A stretch of 64,000 nt of DNA from Polaromonas sp. (GCA_028292745.1 JAQGLT010000061.1:1-64000), one strand, 5' to 3'. Positions 19,062 to 29,357 are shown, counted from the stretch's first letter. Notes: a model not told the origin generated them from the sequence alone. Numbers and translations are program-made.

Positions 19062-19215
19062 GCGGGTTTCCTTCCAGGTTAAGTCCGAATCAATTCATCA
19101 CCCATGTGAATAATATTAATCACAAATATAAAGTTGAACAATATAAGTATTAACCCTAATATAGCGACATCCGCTGCCAATCAAGCGCAGCAAAATGTTG
19201 TCAAAGGAGTGCATC

Positions 19216-19644
19216 ATGTCCAGTTTCGTTAATGTCAAATATCCTGCCCATCATCACGGCGCAGACCGCGTTGAGGCGGTTATCGTTGCCGGGCAACAGT
19301 TGCGTCATGGTTTTTCCGGCGCCCGTGGCCTGGCCACGCTGCTCTTGTCGGCCGTGGCCGCTGCGGTCATGGTCGTGGCCTATCAGGTCATGGACAGTGT
19401 TGCCGAAGGCCATCTGCTGGTCATGTGGGTTGGCTTGTGGTGCGTGGCTTTTACGGCACTTGCCTTTTTTGCCGGCGCTGCCCGGCGAATTGCGCTGCGC
19501 ACCCGAAATGGGTTGAATGCCTGGTCACGCAGCCTGGCCGAAGCGCGTGCCGACCAGCGCCTGTGGGCCATCGCAAAAGCGGATGCGCGGGTCATGCGTG
19601 ATCTGCAGGCCGCAGTGCTGCGCGATGAGGCGCAAACGCGTTGA
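19216..19644 (+). CDS. Hypothetical membrane protein (two TM segments)
   Basis: AAAGGAG RBS before ATG at 19216; hydrophobic segments GLATLLLSAVAAAVMVVAYQV and LLVMWVGLWCVAFTALAFFAG. Confidence 0.65.
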   Translation: MSSFVNVKYPAHHHGADRVEAVIVAGQQLRHGFSGARGLATLLLSAVAAAVMVVAYQVMDSVAEGHLLVMWVGLWCVAFTALAFFAGAARRIALRTRNGLNAWSRSLAEARADQRLWAIAKADARVMRDLQAAVLRDEAQTR

Positions 19645-19700
19645 AGCGCTTGGTAAACGGCCAGCAGCGCCGGTTGCACGGCGTGACCGGCCAGCCATGA

Positions 19701-19729
19701 AAAAGCCACCGATCAGGTGGCTTTTTTTT
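19701..19729. terminator. Rho-independent terminator
   Basis: AAAAGCCACC gatca GGTGGCTTTTTTTT stem-loop with T-run between the 19216-19644 gene and pckG. Confidence 0.85.
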
Positions 19730-19826
19730 GCGCCGGGGCTTCGCTGACGTTGCCTTTCGCAAGGAGCAGATGCGGTGCAGCGCCGCATGGCGCTGCACCG
19801 CATGGAACGCCTTGAAGCCAGGCGCT

Positions 19827-21689
19827 TCAGGCGGCAAGCCGGCGCTCGATGGCCGCCTTGGTTTCGCCCAGTTCCTTGGGCAGGTGGTGTTCGAGCTGTT
19901 TGAACAGCTCGTCATGCAGTTCCAGCTCCTTCAGCCAGGCGGCCTTGTCGATGCTGGTCACGGTGTCGAACTGCTCGGCGCTGAAGTCCAGGCCCGTCCA
20001 GTTCAGGTCTTCGTAGCTCGGGCTGATGCCGGTGACATGGGCTTGGCCCTTGCCCTGGCCTTCAATGCGGTCGATCATCCAGGCCAGCACGCGCATGTTC
20101 TCGCCATAGCCGGGCCAGACGAACTGGCCGTCCTGGCCCTTGCGGAACCAGTTGGTGGTGTAGATTTTTGGCAGCGTGGCGCCCATGGCCTGCAGCTTCT
20201 GGCCCATGTTCAGCCAGTGCTGGAAGTAGTCGCTCATGTTGTAGCCCGCAAACGGCAGCATCGCAAACGGGTCGCGGCGCACCACGCCTGCCTGGCCGGT
20301 CGCTGCAGCGGTGGTTTCCGAGCCCATGGTGGCCGCCATGTACACGCCTTCGACCCAGTTGCGCGCTTCCGCCACCAGCGGCACCGTGGTCGAGCGGCGA
20401 CCGCCGAAAATGAACGCGTCGATCGCCACGCCTTTGGGGTCGTCCCAGGCGCTGTCGAGCGCGGGATTGTTGGTGGCCGCAACGGTAAACCGGGCATTGG
20501 GATGGGCCGCTTTTGCACCGGTTTGCCTGGCAATTTCCGGTGTCCAGTCATTGCCCTGCCAGTCGATCAGGTGCGCAGGAAGGCTGCCGGTGTCTTTTTC
20601 CATCCCTTCCCACCACACGTCACCGTCATCGGTCAGCGCGACGTTGGTGAAAATGGTGTCGCGCTCCAGGCTGCGCATGCAGTTCGGGTTGGTCAGCAAA
20701 TTGGTGCCGGGCGCCACGCCAAAATAACCGGCTTCGGGGTTGATGGCATAGAGCTTGCCATCGGCGGCGGGTTTGATCCAGGCGATGTCGTCGCCAATCG
20801 TGGTGACTTTCCAGCCGTCGAACCCGGCGGGGGGCACCAGCATCGAGAAATTGGTCTTGCCGCAGGCGCTTGGAAAGGCGGCGGCGACATGGTATTTCCT
20901 GCCCTGCGGATTCGTCACGCCCAAAATCAGCATGTGCTCTGCAAGCCAGCCTTCGTCGCGGCCCATGTTGGATGCAATGCGCAGCGCAAAGCATTTCTTG
21001 CCCAGCAATGCGTTGCCGCCATAGCCCGAGCCATAGGACCAGATTTCACGGGTTTCCGGGTAATGCACGATGTACTTGGTCTTGTTGCACGGCCACGAAA
21101 CGTCCTGCTGGCCTTGCGCAAGCGGCGCGCCCACCGTGTGCACGCAGGGCACGAAATGGCCTTCCGTGCCCAGCACGTCAAACACCGCCTTGCCCATGCG
21201 CGTCATGATCTTCATGTTGACCGCCACATACGGGCTGTCGGAGAGTTCGATGCCGATGTGCGCAATCGGCGAGCCCAGCGGGCCCATGCTGAAGGGCACC
21301 ACGTACAGGGTGCGTCCGCGCATGCAGCCGTCAAACAGCGGCTGCAGCGTGGCGCGCATCTGGCCCGGCTCCATCCAGTTGTTGGTCGGCCCGGCGTCTT
21401 CCTTGCGGGCCGAGCAGATGTAGGTCCGGTCTTCCACGCGGGCCACATCGGTGGGGTCGCTTTGCGCCAGGAAGCTGTTCGGGCGTTTCGCTTCGTTGAG
21501 CTTTTTGAAGGTGCCCGCATCGACCAGCTGCTGGCAAAGCCGCTGGTACTCGGCCTCGCTGCCATCGCACCAGTACACCGTTTCGGGTTTGCACAGGGCC
21601 ACCATGTCGGCAACCCAGGCGATGAGCTTTGCGTTTTTGACGTAGGCGGGCGTATTGAGACTAAGCCCTTGCATGACCGGTTGATTCAT
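19827..21689 (-). CDS. pckG: Phosphoenolpyruvate carboxykinase (GTP)
   Basis: [14 protein letters not shown] active site, [29 protein letters not shown]; likely start [25 protein letters not shown] at 21689. Confidence 0.95.
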   Translation of the reverse strand: MNQPVMQGLSLNTPAYVKNAKLIAWVADMVALCKPETVYWCDGSEAEYQRLCQQLVDAGTFKKLNEAKRPNSFLAQSDPTDVARVEDRTYICSARKEDAGPTNNWMEPGQMRATLQPLFDGCMRGRTLYVVPFSMGPLGSPIAHIGIELSDSPYVAVNMKIMTRMGKAVFDVLGTEGHFVPCVHTVGAPLAQGQQDVSWPCNKTKYIVHYPETREIWSYGSGYGGNALLGKKCFALRIASNMGRDEGWLAEHMLILGVTNPQGRKYHVAAAFPSACGKTNFSMLVPPAGFDGWKVTTIGDDIAWIKPAADGKLYAINPEAGYFGVAPGTNLLTNPNCMRSLERDTIFTNVALTDDGDVWWEGMEKDTGSLPAHLIDWQGNDWTPEIARQTGAKAAHPNARFTVAATNNPALDSAWDDPKGVAIDAFIFGGRRSTTVPLVAEARNWVEGVYMAATMGSETTAAATGQAGVVRRDPFAMLPFAGYNMSDYFQHWLNMGQKLQAMGATLPKIYTTNWFRKGQDGQFVWPGYGENMRVLAWMIDRIEGQGKGQAHVTGISPSYEDLNWTGLDFSAEQFDTVTSIDKAAWLKELELHDELFKQLEHHLPKELGETKAAIERRLAA

Positions 21690-21717
21690 CGAAATACTTC
21701 CAAAGTTAAAAAGCGTG

Positions 21718-22008
21718 ATTTCGATAAACGTCGGCATCGGCCGTCTGGACGGCAACAGGGCGCGGGACGTTTGTCGAAATGAGGCTTTTCTGGCGCTGGT
21801 TTGACGCAAGACCGTCCCTGTCCCAGGGAGAAGTTTCGGTCGGTAAAGGCGGCTGCCAGCGCGCTGCGAAGCAGGGATCGACAAAGCTGCAAGTCGCCCG
21901 CCTTCACCACAGGACGGCCAGAAGCGTATTTTAGAAATATAAGAATCAGTTGCACCCCAAAGATATGCAAAATACGCATGAGGTTATGTCTATATTTTTT
22001 ATAGACAT
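21718..22008 (-). promoter_or_regulatory. Structured pckG 5' leader (three inverted repeats)
   Basis: 15-nt IR with one mismatch (21718-21732/21766-21780) enclosing GCCGTCTGGACGGC; perfect 9-bp IR GCGTATTTT/AAAATACGC (21924-21932/21969-21977); perfect 9-bp IR ATGTCTATA/TATAGACAT (21986-22008). Confidence 0.5.
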
Positions 22009-22073
22009 CTGACACGAAAGGGGCACTGCGTTCAAATTGCGCCGTCCAGCAAGGCCTGAACCAAATCACAAGA

Positions 22074-22130
22074 CGCTATTTTTTTAATAGCTAATAACCC
22101 TTACCGGATAAGCGCTGTGGCCACTTTTTA
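22074..22130 (+). repeat. Family A repeat (intergenic pckG/ABC)
   Basis: GCTATTTTTTTAATAGCTAATAACCCTTACCGGATAAGCGCTGTGGCCACTTTTTATTTG. Confidence 0.75.
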
Positions 22131-22144
22131 TTTGTTTTTCAATT

Positions 22145-22780
22145 TTAAAGCTGGACCAGGCCTGCCAGCGCGAGCTGCGCAGGCCTTTCGTAGTCCGCGA
22201 CGACCCAGGTACGGCCTGAATGCCGGGCCGCCTGCGCCAGTACCGCCAGCAGGTAGTCAATCGACGGGCGATCCAGCGCCATGAAAGGCTGGTCAAGCAG
22301 CGTGACCGGCGCACCGCACGCCAACGCGCCAGCCACAAGCACCTTGCGCCGGGTGCCGGTGGACATCATGAACAACGCCTTGTCCAGGTGCGGCGCGAGC
22401 GACAGCCCCTTGGCATGCAGCGCCAGCGCGTCGGGATCGAAATCGGGGTGGCTTCGCGGCAGGCTGGCAAAGATCTGCCGCGCGGTCTGCTGGTCCAGCG
22501 CGGTGTCGCGCGGGTCCAGCCAGGCCACCTGTTGCCGGTAGCGCTCGGGATGGTCAGCCAGGCTCACGCCCTTGATGCGCAGTTCGCCCTGGGCCAATGC
22601 CATTGGCAGGCCCGCCAGCAGCCGCAGCAAGGTGGTTTTGCCGCTGCCTTCATCGCCGCAGACGAACGTCACGCCGGGCCCTACAGCCAGCGAGAACTGC
22701 TCCAGCAAAAGTGGGCCGGGCGGATGCGGGTAGCCGAACGAAAGCCGGTCGGCTTGCAAAATGGGAATGCTGGGGTGCAT
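22145..22780 (-). CDS. ABC transporter ATP-binding protein (orphan, divergent signature)
   Basis: Walker A GDEGSGKTTLLRLLAG; signature position reads MSTGTRRKVLVAGAL; Walker B PVTLLDQPFMALD. Confidence 0.85.
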   Translation of the reverse strand: MHPSIPILQADRLSFGYPHPPGPLLLEQFSLAVGPGVTFVCGDEGSGKTTLLRLLAGLPMALAQGELRIKGVSLADHPERYRQQVAWLDPRDTALDQQTARQIFASLPRSHPDFDPDALALHAKGLSLAPHLDKALFMMSTGTRRKVLVAGALACGAPVTLLDQPFMALDRPSIDYLLAVLAQAARHSGRTWVVADYERPAQLALAGLVQL

Positions 22781-22929
22781 TGGGGCGCCTTTTGAATGAA
22801 GGGGCCGGCCGGCAAAGCCTGTCATTGCATTTCCAAATCAGCTCGATCACCGCTGATTTTTGCAGCTTCGCGCCTGGCCTCGGAGCGAGGAGGAAATGGA
22901 ACACGCCTCGGCGTTGCGCCTCCCATGAA

Positions 22930-22954
22930 AAAAGTCCGCCTGGCGCGGACTTTT
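22930..22954. terminator. Rho-independent terminator (bidirectional-looking)
   Basis: AAAAGTCCGC ctggc GCGGACTTTT hairpin just downstream of the small minus-strand TM gene. Confidence 0.75.
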
Positions 22955-22984
22955 CGTCAAGGGCGTAGCGGCCGCAAAGCGGTG

Positions 22985-23152
22985 TCAGGCCAGGTAAACG
23001 GCAATGAATGCCAGCAGAAAAATCAATACGGCGCCGACCAGTGGGAGCACCCAGGGAATCATCGGGACGATGGCGTCAACCGCATCTTGCTCTTGCGCCG
23101 GCGTGGGGCTGCTGTGGGCAGCGTTGGTCGTGTGTTGGGTTGAAGGGTTCAT
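22985..23152 (-). CDS. Small single-TM protein (55 aa)
   Basis: ATG at 23152: MNPSTQHTTNAAHSSPTPAQEQDAVDAIVPMIPWVLPLVGAVLIFLLAFIAVYLA*; followed by a terminator; below the ORF-track size cut-off. Confidence 0.65.
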   Translation of the reverse strand: MNPSTQHTTNAAHSSPTPAQEQDAVDAIVPMIPWVLPLVGAVLIFLLAFIAVYLA

Positions 23153-23266
23153 GGAGCTCCTGGAATGCTTGGGAAAACGGCTTCGAGTTTACCTTTTCCG
23201 CTGGGCTTGGGGGCAATGGCCTTGCGCAGCGGCCTTCTGCATGGGCGCTGGCGGCAGCTGCTTTTT

Positions 23267-24469
23267 TCAATGCTGTTCGCAGGCCGCGAAACCGGCTGCG
23301 TTCAGCGTGGCCAGCACCTGCGCGATGTGCGCCGGGCCGCGCGTTTGCACCACCAGTTCAATCTCCACGTTCTGCGCTGCCAGCATGGTGAAGGCGCGCT
23401 GGTGATGCACTTCCTCGATGTTGGCGCCGGCATCGGCCACGGTGGCCGTGATCTTGGCGAGCGAGCCTGGAATGTCGCGCGCGCTCACCCGGATGCGCGC
23501 CAGCCGCCCGGCGCGCACCATGCCGCGCTCGATGATGGCCGCCAGCAGCAGCGGGTCGATGTTGCCGCCGCACAGCACCAGCCCGACCTTCATGCCGGCA
23601 AAGCGGGCCGGATATTTGAGCAGCGCCGCCAGCCCGGCCGCGCCCGCGCCCTCCACCAGGGTTTTTTCGATCTCCAGCAGCATCACCATGGCCTGCTCGA
23701 TGTCGCCCTCGTCCACCAGCAGCAAGTCGTCGACGCGCTTGGCAATGATGGCCTGCGCAATCACGCCCGGGGTGCCGACGGCAATGCCATCGGCAATCGT
23801 GCTGCTTCCCTGGGGGTGCTGCGTGCCCTTGATGGCATTGACCATTCCCGGAAAGCGCGAGGTCTGCACGCCGATGATTTCAATGCCGGGCTTGAGGGCC
23901 TTGGCCGCCGTCGCCATGCCGGCAATCAGCCCGCCGCCGCCCACGGCAATCACCAGCACCTCCAGCTCCGGGACGGCCCGCAGCATTTCCAGCCCGACGG
24001 TTCCCTGGCCGGCCACGATGGCTTCATCGTCGTACGGGTGCACAAACACCAGCCCTTCGCGCTCGGCCAGCGCCAGCGCATGGCCGCGCGATGCGTCGAG
24101 CGTGTCGCCGTGCAGAACCACTTCGGCGCCAAAGCCGCGCGTGCGCTCGATTTTCACGCCCGGAGTGAAAAGCGGCATCACGATGACGGCGCGCACGCCC
24201 AGGCGCTGGGCATGGTAGGCCACCCCCTGGGCGTGGTTGCCCGCGCTCATCGCGATCACGCCGCGCAGCCGCTCGGCCTCTGTCAGCTGCGCCAGTTTGT
24301 TGCAGGCGCCGCGCTCCTTGAAAGAGGCGGTGTACTGCAGGTTCTCGAACTTCAGGTAAATCTCCGCTCCGGTCAGCTGCGACAAGGTGCGCGACTCCAC
24401 GCAGGGCGTGTTGAGCAGGTGGCCGTGCAGGCGCTGGGCGGCTTGTTCGATGTCGGTCAGGCTGAGCAT
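23267..24469 (-). CDS. ilvA: Threonine ammonia-lyase (threonine dehydratase) with C-terminal ACT domain
   Basis: SLTDIEQAAQRLHGHLLNTPCVESRTLSQLTGAEIYLKFENLQYTASFKERGACNKL (PLP lysine), SAGNHAQGVAYHA, VAVGGGGLIAGMA; start at 24469. Confidence 0.92.
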   Translation of the reverse strand: MLSLTDIEQAAQRLHGHLLNTPCVESRTLSQLTGAEIYLKFENLQYTASFKERGACNKLAQLTEAERLRGVIAMSAGNHAQGVAYHAQRLGVRAVIVMPLFTPGVKIERTRGFGAEVVLHGDTLDASRGHALALAEREGLVFVHPYDDEAIVAGQGTVGLEMLRAVPELEVLVIAVGGGGLIAGMATAAKALKPGIEIIGVQTSRFPGMVNAIKGTQHPQGSSTIADGIAVGTPGVIAQAIIAKRVDDLLLVDEGDIEQAMVMLLEIEKTLVEGAGAAGLAALLKYPARFAGMKVGLVLCGGNIDPLLLAAIIERGMVRAGRLARIRVSARDIPGSLAKITATVADAGANIEEVHHQRAFTMLAAQNVEIELVVQTRGPAHIAQVLATLNAAGFAACEQH

Positions 24470-24683
24470 GGATTTCCTTTGGGTGGCGCGGTGGCAAGGT
24501 GATGCACGAAGGGCACGCCAGTCATTTTCAGCCGCTTTCAGCCGGCTGCCGACCCTGTTGGCCGTGCGTGGTGTGCAGGTAGTGTCTTCCATGAAGCTTG
24601 CGCTTGCGTTATGGTGCTGTCTCTGTGCATCAATAAAAAAATTGGAGGATGGGATAGAGGTGGCTGCCAACCGGAGTTTGTCC

Positions 24684-27062
24684 ATGAACAAGCGTTCTCT
24701 TGCCGAGCATTCCGAACTTTCGCAGCAATGGCTGCTGTCCCCCGGGCTGAAGGACGCACCGGTGCTGGACCTGATGTGCTCGCATTTTGTCCTGACCCTG
24801 GCAGCGCGGCAGGGCGCCAAATTCAACGTGCGGCGCGACCTGAACAGCCTGCTGTCGCTGTCGGGCCGCCACCTGGTGTGGCCGCTGCCGGCGCTGCAGC
24901 GGCTGCGAGAATTCTTGAATCGCCGCTGCAAGGGCAATGACTTCTGGCATGAGCACGAAAGCCTGTCTGACGCCGAATTCATGGCGCGCCACGGCGTCTG
25001 GCGCGGCCCTTACGAGGAAGGCACGCTGTTTTTCTACCTCGACGAGCATGCCAAGGACCAGCCGAAAGACCTGCTGTCGGTCTTGGCCGCCACCGGCGAC
25101 TGGCTGGCCCATGCGCTGAAAAAGCAGTCCACGCTGGTCGAGAAGAACATCGAGGCCCTGGCCAGCCTGCTCCAGCTCAACCGCGCCGAACGGGCGCTGC
25201 TGCTTTACGGCACGCTGGCGCGCTACCAGCGCGACCTGCGCTCGCTGCTGGTCGAGTTCAAGGTCAACAACGCCCCCGAGGCCTATGCTGCCATTGCCGA
25301 GGTGGCCGGGGTCAAGGCTCCGGAAGTCGCCGAGGCGCTGCGGCCGGGCTCCCGGCTGGAGCGCATCGGCATGGTTGAAAACCTGATTTCCGAGCACAAC
25401 CTCACCGACCGGGCCGACCTGATGAAGGTGAGCGAGAAGCTGCCGCCCGTGCTCATGCGCAAGTACCGCGACCACAGCGAGCTGATGGCCGTTTTCACCC
25501 GCCCAGCCAGCCGCAGCCTGCTGGGGATGGCCGATTTTGCATTTGTGCAGGACGATGCCGAGGTGCTGGCGGCCTTGCTGCGCAACGCGGTCGCGGGCAG
25601 GGAGCAGGGCGTCAATGTGCTGCTCTACGGCCCGCCCGGCACCGGCAAGACCGAGCTGGCCAAGGTGGTGGCGCAGGCCGCCGGCCTGGATTTGTTCGAG
25701 GTCGAATATGCCGACCGCGACGGCAACTCGCTGAGCGGGCGCGACCGCTACCGCTCGCTGCAGATCGCCCAGGTGTTTTTGAAGGGCAGCGCCCACTCGG
25801 CGCTGCTGTTCGACGAGGTGGAGGACGTGTTTCCGCCCATTTCAAGCGAAGCCGCGCAGCTCATGGCCCGCTCCGAGCAGCTGAGCGCCCCGGCCAGCCA
25901 TTCGGTCAGCGGCAAGGCGTGGGTCAACCAGATACTCGAATCCAACGCGGTGCCGACGATCTGGGTGACCAACCGCATCGAGCAGATCGACCCGGCGTTT
26001 CGCCGCCGCTTTGCCTACCACCTGGAGCTGCGGTCGCCGCCGCCGGGAGCGCGCGAGGGCATCATCCGCCGCACGCTCGAAGGCGTGCAGGTCAGCGACG
26101 CGTTCGTGGCCAAGCTCACCGCCCGCAAGGGCCTGACGCCAGCGCAGATCCGCACCGCGGTACGCTTTGCGCGCCTGGCCAGCGCCCCCGAGAAGGCCGT
26201 GGACGCCGAGGTCGATGGCGCCGGGATGCAAGCCATCCTCGCCGGTGGCCGGCCCGCGCTGATGGAGGCGCTGATCGAGCGGCAGCTCAAGAACGCCGAT
26301 GTTGCCCTGGGCAACAAGACCGAGGCCAGGGGGCGGCGCAGCGTCACCACCTACGACCTGGCGATGCTCAACGTGGAATCGCGGTTTGAAATTCCGCGCA
26401 TGGTGCAGGCCCTTAAAAGCCGGGGCCACGGCAGCCTGTGTTTTTACGGCCCCCCGGGCACCGGAAAAACCGCGCTGGCCGAGCATATCGCCAGTGCCCT
26501 GGAGCAGCCCCTGATCATCAAGCAGGCCAGCGACCTGATGAGCAAGTACGTGGGCGAAACCGAGCAGCACATGGCCGCGATGTTCCGCGAGGCCGAAGCT
26601 GAAAAAGCCGTGCTGCTGCTCGACGAGGCCGACAGTTTTCTGCAGGACCGGCGCGGCGCCCAGCGCACCTACGAGGTGACCGAGGTCAACGAGATGCTGC
26701 AGGGCATGGAGCGCTATGGCGGCATTTTCATCTGCACCACGAACCTGCTGGAAACGCTGGACCAGGCCGCGCTGCGGCGCTTCACCTTCAAGATCAAATT
26801 CATGCCGCTGACCGCCGCACAGCGCGAGACGATGTTCGTCACCGAAGCGCTGGGTGGCGATGCGTCGCTGCTGACGGCGCCAGTGCAAAGACGGCTGGCC
26901 CAGCTGACGCAGCTGTGCCCCGGCGATTTCGCGGCGGTCAAGCGGCAGGGGGTAATTCTCGATGCGCAGCTGTCGGCGGAAGAATTCCTGGCGCAGCTGG
27001 AGGCCGAGCACCGCATCAAGCCCGAGGTGCGGGAAGGGCGGTCGATGGGGTTCATGCGTTAG
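24684..27062 (+). CDS. Double AAA+ ATPase (CDC48/SpoVK-like)
   Basis: Two P-loops GPPGTGKTELAKVV and GPPGTGKTALAEHI with Walker B LLFDEVEDVF and LLLDEADSFLQDRRG; start MNKRSLAEHSELSQQWLL at 24684. Confidence 0.88.
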   Translation: MNKRSLAEHSELSQQWLLSPGLKDAPVLDLMCSHFVLTLAARQGAKFNVRRDLNSLLSLSGRHLVWPLPALQRLREFLNRRCKGNDFWHEHESLSDAEFMARHGVWRGPYEEGTLFFYLDEHAKDQPKDLLSVLAATGDWLAHALKKQSTLVEKNIEALASLLQLNRAERALLLYGTLARYQRDLRSLLVEFKVNNAPEAYAAIAEVAGVKAPEVAEALRPGSRLERIGMVENLISEHNLTDRADLMKVSEKLPPVLMRKYRDHSELMAVFTRPASRSLLGMADFAFVQDDAEVLAALLRNAVAGREQGVNVLLYGPPGTGKTELAKVVAQAAGLDLFEVEYADRDGNSLSGRDRYRSLQIAQVFLKGSAHSALLFDEVEDVFPPISSEAAQLMARSEQLSAPASHSVSGKAWVNQILESNAVPTIWVTNRIEQIDPAFRRRFAYHLELRSPPPGAREGIIRRTLEGVQVSDAFVAKLTARKGLTPAQIRTAVRFARLASAPEKAVDAEVDGAGMQAILAGGRPALMEALIERQLKNADVALGNKTEARGRRSVTTYDLAMLNVESRFEIPRMVQALKSRGHGSLCFYGPPGTGKTALAEHIASALEQPLIIKQASDLMSKYVGETEQHMAAMFREAEAEKAVLLLDEADSFLQDRRGAQRTYEVTEVNEMLQGMERYGGIFICTTNLLETLDQAALRRFTFKIKFMPLTAAQRETMFVTEALGGDASLLTAPVQRRLAQLTQLCPGDFAAVKRQGVILDAQLSAEEFLAQLEAEHRIKPEVREGRSMGFMR

Positions 27063-27132
27063 CCTGAAAATTGTCGTCCTTCAGCAAAGGCTGATTTCAC
27101 GGTTGCCCAATCCCCTGATTTCAAGTCGAGTT

Positions 27133-27189
27133 TGCTATTAATTCAATAGCTGATTACGCAGGCCCATCATGCGCTACAGCCTCTTTTCT
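27133..27189 (+). repeat. Family A repeat (between AAA ATPase and recQ)
   Basis: TGCTATTAATTCAATAGCTGATTACGCAGGCCCATCATGCGCTACAGCCTCTTTTCT. Confidence 0.9.
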
Positions 27190-27243
27190 TGTTAATTTTC
27201 AATTGCTGCCCGGGCCTGGCGTAGTTCAGCGGGCGCCAGCCTT

Positions 27244-29319
27244 CTAAGCCTCCTGCGCACACACCCGCAGCACCTCGGCCCCATAGGCCTGCAGCTTCTT
27301 CACCCCCATGCCGCTGATCCCGCTCAAGGCCTGCAGGTCCTGCGGCGCCTGCTCGGCGATGGCGCGCAGGGTGGCGTCGTGAAAAATCACGAAGGCGGGC
27401 AGGTTGTGCTCCTTGGCGACCTCGGCGCGCCACGCCTTCAGGCGGCTCAGGCGCTCCAGGGCGCCGGTGTTCAGGGTCGCTTCGGCCATGCCCTTCACGG
27501 ACGTTTTCAGCGGCTTGGCGCCGCGCCGGGTGCGCTCGGTCTTGCTGCCCAGCGTCTGCTGGCGCAGCAGGACGCTGACGCCGCCTTTCAAGACCTGGCG
27601 CGCGTCGGGCATCAGCTGCAGCGTGTTGAAGGCTTCGGCATTCACCCGCACCAGATTGGTGGCGATCAGCTGGCGCAGCACGCCGCGCCACTGCGGCTCG
27701 GCCAGGTCGGCGCCGATGCCGAAGGTGCTGAGCTGGTCGTGGCCGTACTGCATGACTTTTTCAGTCGGCTTGCCGCGCAAAATATCCATCAGGTGCCCGG
27801 CGCCAAAGCTGATGCCGCTGGCCTGCTGCACCCGGTAGATGCAGCTGAGCATCTTGCGCGCCGCCTCGGTGGCGTCCCACACCGCCGGCGGGTTCAGGCA
27901 GTTGTCGCAGTTGCCGCAAAAGTAGGAGGCCCCCACGCTTCCCGCTTCGCGTGGTTCGCTGCCCCCCGAGGGGGCTGGCCTTGCTAGGGGCGGCCCGTCG
28001 CTGCGGCCTTCATGGGAAGCCCCCACGCTCCCCGCCTCGCATGGTTCGCTGTCCTCTTGGGGCGCTGGCCTTGCTTGGGAAGCGGGCCTGTCGCTGCGGC
28101 CGCCGTTCAGTTCTTCGCCGAAATAGCTGAGCAGACTCGCTCGGCGGCAGCGCGTGCCCTCGGCCAGCGTGAGCAGGGCGTCGAGCTTGCCGCGCATGAC
28201 CTGCTTGAACTCTTCGCTGGCGACCTCGCTGGTGTCGATCATGCGGCGCTGGTTCACCACGTCCTGCAGGCCGTACACCATCCAGGCGTCGGCCGGCAGC
28301 CCGTCGCGCCCGGCGCGGCCGGTTTCCTGGTAGTAGCCCTCGATGTTTTTCGGCATGTCCAGGTGGGCGACGAAGCGCACGTCGGGCTTGTCGATGCCCA
28401 TGCCGAAGGCAATCGTCGCAACCATGACCACCGCGTCCTCGCGCAAAAAACGGTCCTGCCGCTCCTGGCGCAGCTTGGCGTCGAGCCCGGCGTGGTACGC
28501 CAGCGCCTTGAGGCCGGCCTCTTGCAGCATGCCGGCGATCTCCTCCACCCGTTTGCGCGACTGGCAATAGACGATGCCGGCCTCGCCGTGGTGCTCGGTC
28601 TGGATGAAGCGCAGCAGCTGGCGCGTGGGATCGGTTTTCTCGACGATGGTGTAGCGGATGTTGGGCCGGTCAAAGCTGCTGACGAACTGGCGCGCGTCCT
28701 CCAGCTTGAGCCGCTCGATCATGTCCTGCCGCGTCAGCGCATCGGCGGTGGCCGTCAGCGCCATGCGCGGCACGTCGGGAAAGGTCTCGTGCAGCAGGCT
28801 TAAAGATCGGTATTCGGGCCGGAAGTCGTGCCCCCACTGGCTCACGCAATGCGCCTCGTCGATGGCGAACATGCTGAGCAGGCCGCGCTCGTGCAGGGAC
28901 GCCAGCAGGCCCTTCATGCGGGGCGTGTTGATGCGCTCGGGGGCGGCGTACAGCAGCGTCAGCTCATTGCGCAGCAGCCGCTTTTCGAGCTGGCTGCCTT
29001 CGTCGAAGCTCTGGGTCGAATTGAGGAAGGCCGCCGACACGCCGGCCTCCAGCAGCGCGCCGACCTGGTCGTGCATCAGCGCGATCAGCGGCGAGATCAC
29101 GATGGTCACGCCGTGGCCGGCGTTTTGCCGCACGATGGCCGGGATCTGGTAGCACAGCGACTTGCCGCCGCCGGTCGGCATCAGCACCAGCGCATCGCCG
29201 CCCTGGACAACGTGCTCGACGATGGCTTCTTGCGGGCCGCGAAATTCGCTGTAGCCAAACACCTGGCCGAGCACGTCCAGCGGCGTCGGCTGGGAGGAAA
29301 TGAGAGGCAATGAGGACAA
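27244..29319 (-). CDS. recQ: ATP-dependent DNA helicase RecQ, carrying an in-frame repeat insertion
   Basis: [74 protein letters not shown] zinc motif, C-terminal HRDC domain. Start uncertain (TTG around 29319/29310); the long N-terminus in the track is antisense to metH1. Confidence 0.92.
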   Translation of the reverse strand: MSSLPLISSQPTPLDVLGQVFGYSEFRGPQEAIVEHVVQGGDALVLMPTGGGKSLCYQIPAIVRQNAGHGVTIVISPLIALMHDQVGALLEAGVSAAFLNSTQSFDEGSQLEKRLLRNELTLLYAAPERINTPRMKGLLASLHERGLLSMFAIDEAHCVSQWGHDFRPEYRSLSLLHETFPDVPRMALTATADALTRQDMIERLKLEDARQFVSSFDRPNIRYTIVEKTDPTRQLLRFIQTEHHGEAGIVYCQSRKRVEEIAGMLQEAGLKALAYHAGLDAKLRQERQDRFLREDAVVMVATIAFGMGIDKPDVRFVAHLDMPKNIEGYYQETGRAGRDGLPADAWMVYGLQDVVNQRRMIDTSEVASEEFKQVMRGKLDALLTLAEGTRCRRASLLSYFGEELNGGRSDRPASQARPAPQEDSEPCEAGSVGASHEGRSDGPPLARPAPSGGSEPREAGSVGASYFCGNCDNCLNPPAVWDATEAARKMLSCIYRVQQASGISFGAGHLMDILRGKPTEKVMQYGHDQLSTFGIGADLAEPQWRGVLRQLIATNLVRVNAEAFNTLQLMPDARQVLKGGVSVLLRQQTLGSKTERTRRGAKPLKTSVKGMAEATLNTGALERLSRLKAWRAEVAKEHNLPAFVIFHDATLRAIAEQAPQDLQALSGISGMGVKKLQAYGAEVLRVCAQEA
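27926..28102 (+). repeat. Tandem pair of ~90-bp repeat units inside recQ (family B, opposite orientation to the gene)
   Basis: Units starting GCCCCCACGCTTCCCGCTTCGCGTGGTTCGCTGCCCCCCGAGGGGGCTGG (from 27929) and GCCCCCACGCTCCCCGCCTCGCATGGTTCGCTG (from 28019); 90-bp period, in-frame within RecQ. Confidence 0.9.
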
Positions 29320-29357
29320 GTTCGGACCAGACAGTGAGCGTGGGTGAAAAATCTGAT

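Noticed and set aside
19080-19195. LysR operator in the AT-rich gap between the LysR gene and the 19216 gene
   Set aside because: T-N11-A-like motifs occur, but in AT-rich DNA they are expected by chance; no specific dyad stands out enough to call.
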